NCBI GenBank assembly: GCA_027627225.1
Contig: CM051033.1
Location: forward strand, 51,686,410-51,750,409
Length of the DNA stretch: 64,000 nucleotides
Reading direction: 5' to 3'
Origin: Congeria kusceri
Taxonomy: Eukaryota; Mollusca; Bivalvia; Myida; Dreissenidae
The notes under the pieces were generated by a model. It saw nothing but the letters and a program-made list of their open reading frames with translations, was not told where the DNA came from and did not search any database. Both the position numbers and the translations under genes were made by a program. Below are positions 47,684 to 58,615 of the stretch, piece after piece (position 1 is the stretch's first letter; each line of letters starts with the position of its first letter).

Positions 47684-48030
47684 AGGCGTAAACAAAAAAT
47701 ATGTTTGTTTCAGGTAACATGCCAAAAAAATTAGGGTAGGTAGGTCGAGATTTATTTTATTTATTTATTTTTTTATTTGGTAAATGGTCAACTTGAAGAT
47801 TCTAAAACTGAATAAATATTCAAAACGTATCAGTAATATCCTTAAACATTGTTTATAAGTGGATACTATCAAAACAAAACACTTATTTATCAAAAAAAAA
47901 CATTTAATTATTGAAAAAGGTAAATAAACCAAAACTCAATCTGACAAACCCCAAAAAATGTTCTAGGGTCGGGGCATTTTTTTAGGGTAGGTCGCTGTAC
48001 CTGAAACAAACATATTTTTTGTTTACGCCT
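47684..48030. mobile_element. 347-bp MITE nested in the hAT element
   Basis: Perfect 33-bp inverted termini (47684-47716 and 47998-48030; beginning AGGCGTAAACAAAAAATATG) flank an AT-rich noncoding core. Further subterminal similarity includes AGGGTAGG(T) blocks. No clear target duplication is seen, so the superfamily is not assigned. Identical termini imply recent activity relative to its host element. Confidence 0.85.
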
Positions 48031-48692
48031 TGGTAAAACATACCCGTTCTGTTTCGATACCAATTATATATATATAGAGATGTCAACAGCAATAAAGATT
48101 TGACTTCTTTCGAGCTTAAACAGAATTGTTCCAATAGATAATTTAATATACAAAGATCTAAATTAACAAACATTTTGTGCAATGATACATTAGCAATCAC
48201 ACCGAATTTCATTTTGTTCTATACATTTATAAGAAAGATATTTGATACGTGATAAAGTAGAGCGGTGCCCAAACCGTGGGAACCATTTCCGAGCGATTTA
48301 ATACTTTCCAGACACCACATGTCAGCGAATCGTAAGTGACACAATGTCGGAATCACTTGCCTTTTTGGTTCGCAACGCAATTATAAGAGTATCTTTCACA
48401 ATAGTTGGTGTAAGAGACATGTTCGTCTGTTCGTTCGTCTTAGTGGAGAAAATAAACAGTGCATAGTACATTTGAAAATACAACCGATAAGCATGTGTGA
48501 GTTATTTAATTACATTCATTTTAAAAGGAGACAATTATACTTCGGTAAATAACGAATATATATACCGGTAAGTCTTGATGTGAATGTGTGTGAGTGTGTG
48601 TGTTTGAATGTAGTCAGCTATGAATTTCACACGTTTAAAGACGTTTCTTAAATATATAACATTGAATAGTGGACAGGCATATCAAACAACGC

Positions 48693-48868
48693 CAACGTGC
48701 AACGTGAGCGGTCGTTCCGCTGCATGAAGAGGCTGAAAACGTACCTGCGATCAACCATGTACAAACAGGCTTTCCAGCCTTGCAATGATGCACATACATA
48801 GGGAGAAAGCTATTGACATTGAACAAGTCATTAATACATCTATTAAAAGTGATGACAGACATAATTGA
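48693..48868 (+). pseudogene. hAT transposase C-terminal dimerisation domain relic
   Basis: The plus strand encodes NVQRERSFRCMKRLKTYLRS followed by TM, the diagnostic ERSFSxxKRLKTYLRSTM block of hAT transposases (usual Ser after SF is Arg-Cys here). After a frameshift it reads LSSLAMMHIHREKAIDIEQV then INTSIKSDDRHN and TGA (48866-48868). The rest of the transposase is not recognisable. Confidence 0.82.
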
Positions 48869-49244
48869 AACTTAAACTATCTTGCGGTGAGCCACTTAAA
48901 GCAACGGACGTGAAGGCATGTAGTTAAAGCCCATGTTATACGCACTACATGTATATGTGTTTATAACTATTTTGTTCGAAGGACCTGTAAAGTAAATGAG
49001 TTTGATGAAGGTTTGAGCAAGAACGTGTTGTCTTATATTTATCGGTTTATGCTTTCACATATATCCGCATAATTCATATAGTCATATAAATTTATAAGTG
49101 TTAAAGCATGAATGTCTCTGAAAAACTTCTAACTTCGTATCTTTACCTTATGCCCGGGCCTACAACATGAAAATGGCTTAGCTACGCCACTAATTATAAT
49201 GACAAGAAAAGTATTAATGGATTTGAAAGAAAAAGAAAAAAATT

Positions 49245-49309
49245 GTTCCACCGGGGTTCGAACCTGGGACCTCCGGTTTAAAATGTTTAACCACTCGGCC
49301 ATTCCGATT
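49245..49309 (-). tRNA. tRNA-like pseudogene, second copy
   Basis: The minus strand has a perfect A-box (TGGCCGAGTGG) and B-box (GGTTCGAACCC), then T7 after the 3' end. The acceptor arm no longer pairs. Same larger repeat as 33676-33747. Confidence 0.5.
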
Positions 49310-50420
49310 TCTATAATTTACCGGGTATTATTTACTTCATATAAGTGATCCACGTTTTGTCAACAATTTTAACGATAACAACAGAAACACTCCAAATTAT
49401 TCCATCGTTTAGCGTTACAAACGTTTTATAATTTTATCAATTACAACTGAACATTACTCATAAACGAAACGATATTTACAGTACGTGTCTATGTCCGTAG
49501 TGTTGTTTCGCTCCCTTGTATAAACTGTTCATTTAATTTGGGAATCTGTGACAAAAAGTTTTAAAAAGTCAATTCGTCAATCTGTGAACAGGTCCCTTTA
49601 CATGAAAAACCAAACATTCAACAAACATCTTAAATAATCAATGTCGCTGTTGTACTTGTGTATTGGTTAATGTATGATATATGTATTCTACTTTTGGTTG
49701 CTACATTACACTACATAATCACTCCTTACTTATGCAGTGAAACAATAAATATCTGCCGCTATTTATGTTAGGAAAGCATATTATAACATGTTATATGTTA
49801 GATACATGACGAGATCTTGGTTATACACATACGGATTCCAGTTAGTGCCATATGGAATATCCTGCCTCATAAGGCGATGGCGAGACACGAGAATTGCGCG
49901 AAACAAGAAAGCGAGACACGATATTCCCGCAAGATACAAAGCGAGGCACGATATTGTAACACGAGATTTCGCACTGTCCCAGTATCCAATACCACACATC
50001 TCGCGGCAAAATATCGTGTCTCGCTTCGTGTTTCGCTGGATTATCGTGTCTTGCTTCGTGTCTCGCTGTAAAATATCGTGCCTTACTTCGTGTCTCCCGC
50101 AATTCTCGTGCCTCGCGTTGAAAGGTCGAGACACAAGATGCAAAGCGAGACACGCAGCGATACACGATATTAGGGCGAGACATGAAGCGAGGCACGATAG
50201 TATATCGTTCAAATATCGCCCGAATCTCGAGTCTCGCGGTAGATGGTCGAACCACGATACACAAAACACAAAGGGAGACGCGAGAATCCGGCGAAATACG
50301 AAGCGATGCACGATATTGTATCGTTCAAATATCGCCCGAATATCGAGTCTCGCGTCTACCGGTGCACCAGGAATGTATCACGTTGTAGTTGTTGGATATT
50401 ATTTTGTAAATATATGATAG

Positions 50421-50495
50421 TGTGATGATGTTGTTGTTGTTGATGATGATGATGATGATGATGATGACGATTATTATGATGATGATGATAATAAG
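50421..50495. repeat. (GAT)n tract in the foldback loop
   Basis: A GATGATGATG-type run with a few substitutions. Confidence 0.9.
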
Positions 50496-50699
50496 TAACA
50501 CCGAAGATGAGTTGAAACCAAAGTGCATTGCTACATAGGACAATCGGGCAATGCACCTTTCTGCTTTAGTGCATGATGCAACCCCATGTCGTGTTGACTT
50601 ACTGTCAGTGTGTGAAAGTCAATCTGAAGGAGGCCTTTAGTACACATCTGTTTAAAAACGCCACAGAAGTAATTGCAGCAGCAGTTTCCTCAAGAAGGA

Positions 50700-50956
50700 T
50701 TGGCGAACGGACGGACAGACAGACAAAGAGATAGTCTGACAGAGAGACAGAACTTTACATCTACAGCAGGAGGCTTTTCATAAAAATAAACAATAAGCAT
50801 AAATATAACATAGACATCATTATAGAATTGAGTAGAAATAGCCACAAAGCAGCAGTATCCTCCAGGTGAATGGGTTGACGGATGGACAGATGCTGATAAA
50901 CAGACATACACACAGGTAGACAGACAGACAGGCAGACAGACAGACAGACAGAAAGT
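50700..50956. repeat. (CAGA)n tracts in a short direct duplication
   Basis: AGCAGCAG(T)(T/A)TCCTC followed by GACGGA(C/T)GGACAG occurs at about 50674 and 50849, each time leading into CAGA repeats. Confidence 0.8.
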
Positions 50957-51719
50957 GGGCCGTCATGGTCTGGGCGGTCAACGACTTGGGCCATCCTGTC
51001 CCGCATTCTTTCGTTAGGGAAAAGAGTGTTTCCCTGCTTAGCTTCCCTGCTTTCAAACCTCGAGACTCGATACTAGGGCGATATTTAAACGATGCAATAT
51101 CGTGTATCGCTTCGTGTGTCGCCGGATTCTCGCGTCTCGGTTCGTGTTTCGTGTATCGTGGTTTGAAATCTACCGCGAGACGCAAGATTCGGGCGATATT
51201 TGAACGAAAAAATGTTGTGCCTCGCTTCGTGTCTCACCTGAATATCGTGATTCGCTTCATGTCTCGCTTCGCATCTCGAGTCTCGACCTTTGAATGGCCC
51301 GAGACACGAAGCAAGGCACGATATCGTGCACCGCTTCGTGTCTCGCGGGAATATCATGTCTCGTTGCGTGTTTCGCGCAATTCTCATGTCTCGCCCTCGC
51401 CTCAAGAGGCACGATATTCCATATGGCACTAACCGGATTCCGTATAAACAAGCTACATTTACGCTTATTTTATCTAGATGCGTCTAACATTTTGGTTTAA
51501 GTTAATTTCCAAAGATTATATAGTTTAATGGATTTGACAGGCGGAGGTTCAATGACGATATCTGCTACACTTGTTTTTGTTTTGAATTGTTTACTTTGTC
51601 GCCCCGTAACCTGTAAATATTCTGGTTTTCTTGAACATCAAATATAATTTTGTATTTATTTCCGATGATTTTTGTATAGCAATATTGAAAGTCTTGTCAT
51701 CTTATTTGGCTTGTTTAAG

Positions 51720-51819
51720 GGACTGCGTGTTTGTCGTTGTCATCTGCTTATCGGCCACGTGTTTGGCAGATTACAATTGTGTCTGCAACTACAAAGTGGA
51801 ATTACCAGTTCATGAACAG
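51720..51819 (+). CDS. lectin gene: leader and start of N-terminal domain
   Basis: Encodes DCVFVVVICLSATCLADYNC then VCNYKVELPVHEQ up to a GTGAAG donor. The hydrophobic run is the likely signal-peptide core. No in-frame ATG precedes it in contiguous sequence, so an upstream exon is expected. The acceptor (TTTAAG) is weak. Confidence 0.55.
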
Positions 51820-54800
51820 GTGAAGTTTTTTGGATAACGACTGTATATCATCAATGATCAAGAATTACATCGTGAATTGTTGAAATCATAAAATCGAGCA
51901 AGTTATGAAAACAACCATGTTTAGGCAAAGCATAACAAACTCAGCATTAGCACGTGCTTATTTAATAAAACAAAGCAATATATTAAAATAAACATAACAT
52001 GAATAGGCAAGACATTACAAACTATGTGTTCATAAACATAACTGCATACATTAAAGTCTTATTTATATTTCTCAGATTATTTGATGATGTATTACGACTT
52101 CGTATTCATATTTGTATAGTAAATTTAATGTTCTATTAGAGTGTGCTTAATATTTTTGAAATTTATATTGGTGTTATCAGAGCGACACAACATCCACCGT
52201 TATCGGATACATGTATGAGTTCGACTGCAAACCACAAGTACAAATTATTGAGGAGTCCAATGAATGGTTCACTATAATGTTCGAGCGGAAGGCAAGTAAA
52301 ATAGATCTTATGGTGATCCAAAGTTACTTTCACTAGCTGTGAAATAAAAAGAAATAATCAGCCTGAATACTATGGGTTACCATTTGTCTCATAAGAACTG
52401 CAGATATACAACTTGACCAGATTCTCTCGTTTGTATGACCCAATATTTAATGTGAAATACGCACCTGCATATTTATACTAATGAACCAACTTATAACATC
52501 ATACATATTATTTCAAATGTTTTGTTCAAACAGCTTGAATGTGAAATTTCTTTAGTACGTAAATATCAGTATATCAGTAAAGAAATCAAGACATATTTAA
52601 AATAAATGTTATGTTTTGTATAACAGGTAAAATAACGATCATTCTGGTTCGTCCTTTAGGGTGACTTCAACGCCTATTAAAACACAAATTTGTACAAGCG
52701 AATATAAATAGTATGTGCTTGATTTTTACAGATATGCTAGTGCGGTTTGCTTTTTCGTGAAGGTCTTGTTTACTTCACATTATAGTGTATTGTTTATTTT
52801 ATTTGTGATACAGATGGGCTACGTGGAGAAAGATTTAAACGTCAATGCACAGGTTTGTCCTGGCGGTATTCCAGACACTGATATATGTACGTAGTTACGT
52901 TAAGATTTTCTGCTAATATTCAACATGAAAGGTTGGTCTAGTGACACATGCATGCTCATACATGTTATGGTTTCTTTTCTAAAGGTGTGCGTAATGTCTA
53001 CATAAAGAAAAGTACAATGTAGATAAATCTCAACTATATTAGAGTGTAAGCTATATATTTCAAAGGGTATTTAGGTATTAGGTATGTGTTCATGCATAAT
53101 GTTATATGTAAGAATAATGCGGTCACAGCTAAGTATCTAAGTGATTTTTATTTCAAAGATACAGATTTACAATAAAGACAACATTCAAGTTTATTTAAGC
53201 TACATGTATGCGTCAGAGTTCTATTTTGTTATTCATGGTAAGTAAAATAGTACACGAAATCCCTTCAATTTCAGATATTAGATATTATATAAAATATAAT
53301 TTTAAACATTTAGTTTATATTGTACGTTATGATGTGTTTACAAGCATATCCCTAAACAAACATAATTACATGTGCATATGTGTTAGAACTTCATCCATAT
53401 CAATATGATTATTCATTAAGAACACATTCTGTGCTATTTATTTCTGTAGCTGGAACGTTATTTCGCTGCTTTATACACACTGTTATTTTCTTTTGGTAAT
53501 TGTGAACAAAACCATCGAATGTTGTCAGTTTGCCAAACAATATTAGGTCCCTTTAAGAAGTATTGATTATTTTAGTGCCAACAACACAACCATCAACAAC
53601 TGTAACAAGTGCGATGACGCATCTCTCCAACACTGCTTCGAAAAGAACAACATCTCAAACGGTCCCAGTTTCAACCACGTTATCTACATTTGTATCAGTG
53701 CCGCCCCATACCAGAGTCACGACAACTACGTCAAAATCAACTGATATAACATCTAAAACTGTCCAAGTTTCGACCACAAAATCTACACTTGAACCAATGG
53801 TGATTACATCTTCTTCAAGTAGCTCTACAACTACAGCATCAACACAAACCATTTCAGTTTCAAGTGTATCTACGTCAAGATCATCACTGTTACCAGTGTC
53901 AACTACGACACAAGCATCAACAGCAATAATTGTAGCAAATTGGTCCGTTACAACAGCTAGTCCATTTGATAACAAGCTTTTGCAAGGTAAACAATTCTTC
54001 GCAATGAATTTAATTATTATAATTTGAGAAAAATATAAGTGTACAACTATCCATTTTAGCAAGAATTGGTTACAATATACGGGTTATATGTGTCATTTTA
54101 AATGATATTTAATATGTTGTTTAGTATCCCAAACAATTTTATAAAATGCAATATATAAAAATGTGATTTATGAAATATTACGTTGATAACTAATCTAGTA
54201 TACGACATTGTAATGTCTTTTAAGGTTTTTTTTCCGTTTGTCAGAAAAGATAGCGCTCTGTCGGTCAATTAACTCTTCACATTTGATGACACATACTTCG
54301 ATCAACGGATACTGTTACGAGTTTGTGACCTATGGCCCGCGAATGCGAGACCTAGCGGAGCTACACTGTATCGAGCGCGGTGGTCATTTACTGTCCATAA
54401 AATCTGTAATGGATGATGAATACATACACAAAATGATAGCATAACACCCTCATCTAGAGAATGCGACCTTTTGGACAGGTCTTTCTGTAAATAACAACAC
54501 AGCAACATGGACCGATGGTAATGGAAACCTTACTGTGTTGTTTTTTTTGCATATTTTTTATGACGATCATTGGATCCTCAAATTGACATGTTACAATAAT
54601 ATCCATTTGGTGTTTTGATAATGTAACTGTACCCTTTAAGGATGCCAACAAATACCAAAATACTACTTATGTCATTTAAATATAACGTTTAGTATGTGTT
54701 ATGTTTAATCGAGCGCTAACAAGAGTGTTTTCTGAAAAGTTTAATTTAGATATACTCAAATATTATTTCCCCAGGTAGCAATACACTATATACGCAGTAC

Positions 54801-57338
54801 ATACATTGGGAGGATGGCGATTTCGACGGGCCAACACAATGTACTGTGATAAAATCCACGTCGACAGGAATTATATGGGAGAAATTAGACTGTAGGAGTA
54901 ATCATGCTTTCATTTGTAAATACGGTATGTATGAATGATAGGCGACTCTACATAACATAATTGTAACATTAACAATTATGATAAAATGAATATAAATATC
55001 AAGAACATATACATAGGTATACGATTAATATGAATTATATTACATACATGAACATTATTGTTTAATTAAATGTAAATAATAGTCATGTAAATGCGGCTAG
55101 CTGCGACATGAAAAGGCCTTTGAATCATATGTATTTTATGTTCCTCCAGCTTCAACGCAGGTTACGACACAACATGTTGTGACATCAACTACTATAGGTA
55201 AAACATTAATAATGCATATGAATGAGTGTACTTTTATTTCAGCACATGTTGGTGATTGTGTAACACACATATTATCTATATATATATATATATTAATTGT
55301 GTTGATTTTCATTCTTGAGTAACCTGTTTTAAGAATTATTTTCTCACTTTTACTAATTCTGTAATTTATGTATCTGAGCAGAATAAATTTTGCATTAATG
55401 CATCTAATATTTCCATTAATTAGCATTACAAAACCTAATACATATGGAATTGTAGTTTCAGTTGTATCACATTATCAACAAAGTCTGCTAATCGTCAGCA
55501 TTCAGTGGATGTACAAGGATTGCAATATTATGTATTCTGTTTCAAGCTCCAACTACAACTACGATGGTTACGACTAGAGCCTCTACTCTTGCTACCACAA
55601 CACATAGCTTTGTGCAAGGTATGTTTAAATGTCGTAGTAAACAAAAGCAAAAGGCTAGAAGGCTATGTACAAACATCAATGAAAGGCAAGAAGGCTATGT
55701 ACAAACATCAATGAAAGGCAAGAAGGCTATGTACAAACATCAATGAAACAAAACACGAAAGAAGTTAATCTGCATTCGTAACTTTAGTTACCGGATAATC
55801 TCTGTTTTTCTTTTCTCTTACACATCCAATCAGATAATATGTGTCCATTTTTCATATAAATTGTATACATTTACAGGTTATATGAACCTATGCCCGGACC
55901 AAGTAAATGCGCAAGAAGGAACTAACAACAATATTGCACAAAACGATACAAGTTGCTACGTCCTGTTTCAAACCCAAGATGAGTGGTCCCCAGCACGAGC
56001 TGTTTGTAACAACACAGGAGGCCACATGTTGACGATTAACAGCTTGAAGGAGCAAGTGTTCATTGAAGAATTCCTACGGCATTATGGGATACAAAATGGC
56101 GTGTGGTTGGGATTGAACGACCTGAACACGGAAGGGAATTTTAAATGGGTTACGGGTATGAAACATTTGTGTTTGAATGAACTAACTTACTAGTAATAAG
56201 AAAGCAATAAACAAACAATACACATTGCGATTGTGCATTGTTTATGGTATTTAGTTTAGCATAGCAGTGGAATTTATCTACCGCTATATTTGTTATGTCG
56301 ACACCCTTTTGCTTTATGAAACTTGTGTCATTATCAGATAATGTTATTTGTGTAATGCATTTGTTTTTTAAATATTGTTTATGCGCACATATTTATACCA
56401 ATATATTTTCGCTGCTGACATTAATAGTAACATTCAATAAATATAATGTAGACATTTATCTTTTATATCCAGATATGTTCTACATGCTATCGTCATATTA
56501 AAGTGTTAATGTACGATCGTACAACAGATAGAGTGGCATAAATACAATTAACAAAATAAAGTTAGTTAAAATATATTTCTATTTAAAATGGAATAAAAGT
56601 TAAGAACAAACATAGCTTTTAAACGCACAATAAGCTTGTTTTTAATCACCAAATAGTCTGTACAAGCGGAAACTCAAATACATGTATATACATTGACTTG
56701 ACAGTTGGTTTAGGTTACACAACACTAATAAATGATGCAAAAGTAGACACCAATACTTGTTGATTTATTTCATATTGAAGTGGTTCCGTCGTCATGTTTA
56801 TGTTTTTATGTTTGTTTTAAAGTTTTATTGTCTCTTTCATCTGCCTGTTTTGTACATACACTCTTTTAGGAAGCAGAATGTAAATCTGCAAACGTTTTAA
56901 CAGAAATTTGCGATGTTACATCATTTCAATGAATGCCATTTATAAGAAAAGTGTTCATACATTACTTTTTTCACATAGAAGAGACTTGTGATTGCAGATG
57001 AACCTGTAACGTTTACAAATTGGAATTCTAATCATGACGGTGATGTGGTGAGCGACCTTCACGACTGTGTAGTACTTTTACCAAGGCAAGCCGGGGTTTG
57101 GCAAGCCATGATGTGTTCGGATCAAGGAACTAATTCTGCAAGGCATCTGTCAATTTGTGAATACGGTAAATAAATAAATACATTTAAATGCTTGATAATG
57201 ATATTTTGTTCCGCCACCAAAATATATATTTTATAAGAAATAAGATGCACGGTATAGTGTTCATTGACGGAAACTAATCGTTAATTGTTTTCCCTTTCAG
57301 ATGCAAAAATGCCGATTGTTAGCGCTCTTGTCGGATAA
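51720..57338 (+). CDS. secreted two-domain C-type lectin gene (11 coding exons seen)
   Basis: Splice-consistent exons are 51720-51819, 52181-52291, 52814-52886, 53576-53986, 54245-54517, 54775-54924, 55150-55197, 55547-55618, 55877-56155, 56998-57165 and 57301-57338. From the third onward every intron is phase 1, which favours exon shuffling. The product (about 570 residues) has a hydrophobic leader, an unassigned N-terminal domain, a Thr/Ser mucin-like stretch, lectin domain 1, a short Thr-rich linker, lectin domain 2 and a short tail with no membrane helix, so it is probably secreted. C-type lectins of this kind bind glycans or microbes in invertebrate immunity; that role is inferred. An in-frame TAA (54442-54444) interrupts lectin domain 1. 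The exon with the ATG was not found. Confidence 0.82.
52181..52291 (+). CDS. lectin gene: N-terminal domain exon with GC donor
   Basis: Encodes SDTTSTVIGYMYEFDCKPQV and QIIEESNEWFTIMFERK between TATCAG and AAG|GCAAGT, a consensus GC-AG donor. Together with the next exon (MGYVEKDLN) it has an SH3-like ring of features, but no family is assigned. Confidence 0.65.
52814..52886 (+). CDS. lectin gene: end of N-terminal domain
   Basis: Encodes MGYVEKDLNVNAQVCPGGIP then DTDI, from an ACAG acceptor to a GTACGT donor. It leaves phase 1, completed by the mucin exon (Leu). Confidence 0.65.
53576..53986 (+). CDS. lectin gene: Thr/Ser-rich mucin-like exon
   Basis: 137 codons dominated by Thr, Ser, Val and Pro (PTTQPSTTVTSAM ... 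TSSSSSSTTTASTQTISVSS) between TTTTAG and CAAG|GTAAAC, phase 1 at both ends. Likely an O-glycosylated stalk. The motif TSK(S/T)-x-VQVSTT(K/L)STL occurs twice, suggesting internal duplication. Confidence 0.78.
54245..54924 (+). pseudogene. lectin gene: C-type lectin domain 1, two exons, in-frame stop
   Basis: Exon 54245-54517 encodes LCRSINSSHLMTHTSINGYC then YEF, ELHCIERGGHLLSIKS, TAA at 54442-54444, and ATFWTGLSVNNNTATWTD. Exon 54775-54924 encodes HWEDGDFDGPTQC, WEKLDCRSNHAFICKY. All four structural Cys positions and the WTGL core are present, but no EPN or QPD Ca-site motif. The TAA needs one change from a CAA or GAA codon. If real, it truncates the protein before the second lectin domain. 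Confidence 0.75.
55150..55618 (+). CDS. lectin gene: two Thr-rich linker exons
   Basis: 55150-55197 encodes STQVTTQHVVTSTTI and 55547-55618 encodes PTTTTMVTTRASTLATTTHS then FVQ. Both are phase 1/1 with good acceptors (CTCCAG, TTCAAG) and donors (GTAAAA, GTATGT). Confidence 0.65.
55645..55746. repeat. 32-bp tandem repeat, 3 copies, intronic
   Basis: AAGGCTATGTACAAACATCA followed by ATGAAAGGCAAG recurs three times just after the second linker exon. Confidence 0.92.
55877..57165 (+). CDS. lectin gene: C-type lectin domain 2, two exons
   Basis: Exon 55877-56155 encodes MNLCPDQVN, DTSCYVLFQTQDEWSPARAV and C, GGHMLTINSLKEQVFIEEFL, VWLGLNDLNTEGNFKWVT. Exon 56998-57165 encodes DEPVTFTNWNSNHDGD, HDCVVLLPRQAGVWQAMMCS and LSICEY. 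It is an intact long-form lectin domain with WLGL and four core Cys. The usual EPN is EPV, so the primary Ca/mannose-type site is altered; ligand type is uncertain. Confidence 0.82.
57301..57338 (+). CDS. lectin gene: terminal exon
   Basis: CCCTTTCAG precedes a phase-1 exon coding AKMPIVSALVG and TAA (57336-57338). A poly(A) signal AATAAA follows at 57543-57548. Confidence 0.65.
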
Positions 57339-57542
57339 TCCAGCAACAGTTCGAATACCTCTGAGACATTTGTATCATCATATAATGTATTTCAAATAGG
57401 CTTCGTTCAATGTGTCGATAGTGGGGTAGTACATGTAGCTTTGCCTACCTAACAACGGTTTTATGGTTGTAGTTCACAATGTTGTATTCTCGAGATAGTT
57501 AGGACATTGAAAACGCAAACACCAGGCAGTATGTACAAATGC

Positions 57543-57548
57543 AATAAA
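57543..57548 (+). terminator. poly(A) signal of the lectin gene
   Basis: AATAAA 205 bp after the stop codon. Confidence 0.5.
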
Positions 57549-58615
57549 TAAGGCGAATCAAGTAGTTTTAGTCTTTACTAAACATACGACAGATGTGTTG
57601 TGAATATTGCTGCGTTTTGCTTACGTTTTATTAATTTAATAACGGACGCTGAACACTTAGTTGAAAGTCAAGTCAAATATGCGACATGATTTGTGAGTAA
57701 AGTGCAATCATGCTCAATATTTTTGTACAGGGTGTGCTCAAACGTTTTATCGTCAAGAATGTCGTATATATTGAAATTTATCAATGCAGTAAAAGTTATT
57801 ATATGCATATATTTCCTTTGACATAACTGTACCAGCTAGATATGATACATGTGTCATATATATATCTATAAGACCACCAGACGTGTTCAATTGACATAGC
57901 AAAATTGGCGTTCAACTTCAAAATTTTGCCCATGAGCAAATATCGTTTATTGCTGAGAGAATAATAATGAATAACATTATTGACAAGTCTCTTGAAATAC
58001 ATATTTGGTGACCGTGATACCATAGCACAAACTACCATTGCGAAACAATGCAAAAACGTGAATTTATAATTATATAAATGCCTATTTTTACATACTTGAG
58101 CTCGATGGAGTCGTCAGTGTTTATTTGGTAGCAATATGAAACAGAGCATAAACTAGTGCTGTAAAATAACGTTGAGAAATATCGAATGAATGGGGATTTT
58201 ACCTTTAAAAACACTGCATGAGTATTTTAAATATAGCAGTCGTTGTAGCAAAGTACAAAATAACATTGTTATATGAAAATTTGCAAAAAAATGACCTATA
58301 TCTAAACGTGCAAAAATTATCAAGTTAAAAGAATGTTAACAACGTACAAAATACACTTTTATAACAGTATTGTAACTATTTCCAAGACGATTTCTAGAAT
58401 TGGCATACTAGATCTCTATACATCACAAGGAATGAGTATTTACTGGGTTGCCAGATAACAAAGCCTTGACAAAGATTTTGCATCATCTTCTTTATGACAG
58501 ATTGCTCTTAAAAGAAATTGGTTTCCTGCAGAAAATACATATTATTGGTTACTTAAAAATGACGTTCTCAAAGAAAACTTATAATTTAAGTTTTGACGCA
58601 AAATCGTTGAGCATA
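57549..58615. other. no gene recognised
   Basis: AT-rich noncoding DNA downstream of the lectin gene. Confidence 0.4.

Larger units (their letters stand above)
47322..49192 (+). mobile_element. hAT DNA transposon, defective
   Basis: The left terminus is CAGTGGCGTAGCTACG; the right terminus read in reverse complement is TAGTGGCGTAGCTAAG. Subterminal GTAGGCCCGGGC blocks lie on both sides. An exact 8-bp target duplication ATTATAAT flanks it (47314-47321 and 49193-49200). CAGTGGCGTAGC-type ends and 8-bp duplications are hAT hallmarks, and a hAT transposase C-terminus lies inside (48693-48868). The N-terminal and catalytic parts are not recognisable. The element also carries a nested MITE. Confidence 0.9.
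47222..49640. repeat. dispersed repeat with tRNA-like core, copy 2 (split by a hAT insertion)
   Basis: 47222-47313 and 49201-49640 together align with 33541-33990. The 47322-49192 element lies between them. Confidence 0.75.
49829..51445. mobile_element. foldback-type element with long internally repetitive inverted arms
   Basis: The left arm (about 49829-50385) and right arm (about 51050-51445) are inverted relative to each other. Outer ends are ATACGGATTCCAGTTAGTGC and, in reverse complement, ATACGGAATCCGGTTAGTGC. Inner blocks such as GTTCAAATATCGCCCGAAT and GAGACGCGAGAATCCGGCGA are shared in the same order. Both arms are built from variants of a short motif (CGAGACACGAAGCGAGGCAC GATAT-type). 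The ~660-bp loop holds (GAT)n/(ATG)n and (CAGA)n tracts and no transposase. Long repetitive arms are the defining trait of foldback transposons. A target duplication could not be identified. Open frames in the arms are motif artefacts. Confidence 0.78.

Noticed and set aside
49788..51432. Multiple Arg/His-rich open frames on both strands
   Set aside because: All are readings of the repetitive arms of the foldback element.
53655..54062. 135-codon minus-strand frame opposite the mucin exon
   Set aside because: Antisense of Thr/Ser codons; the plus strand has consistent splice sites and phase.
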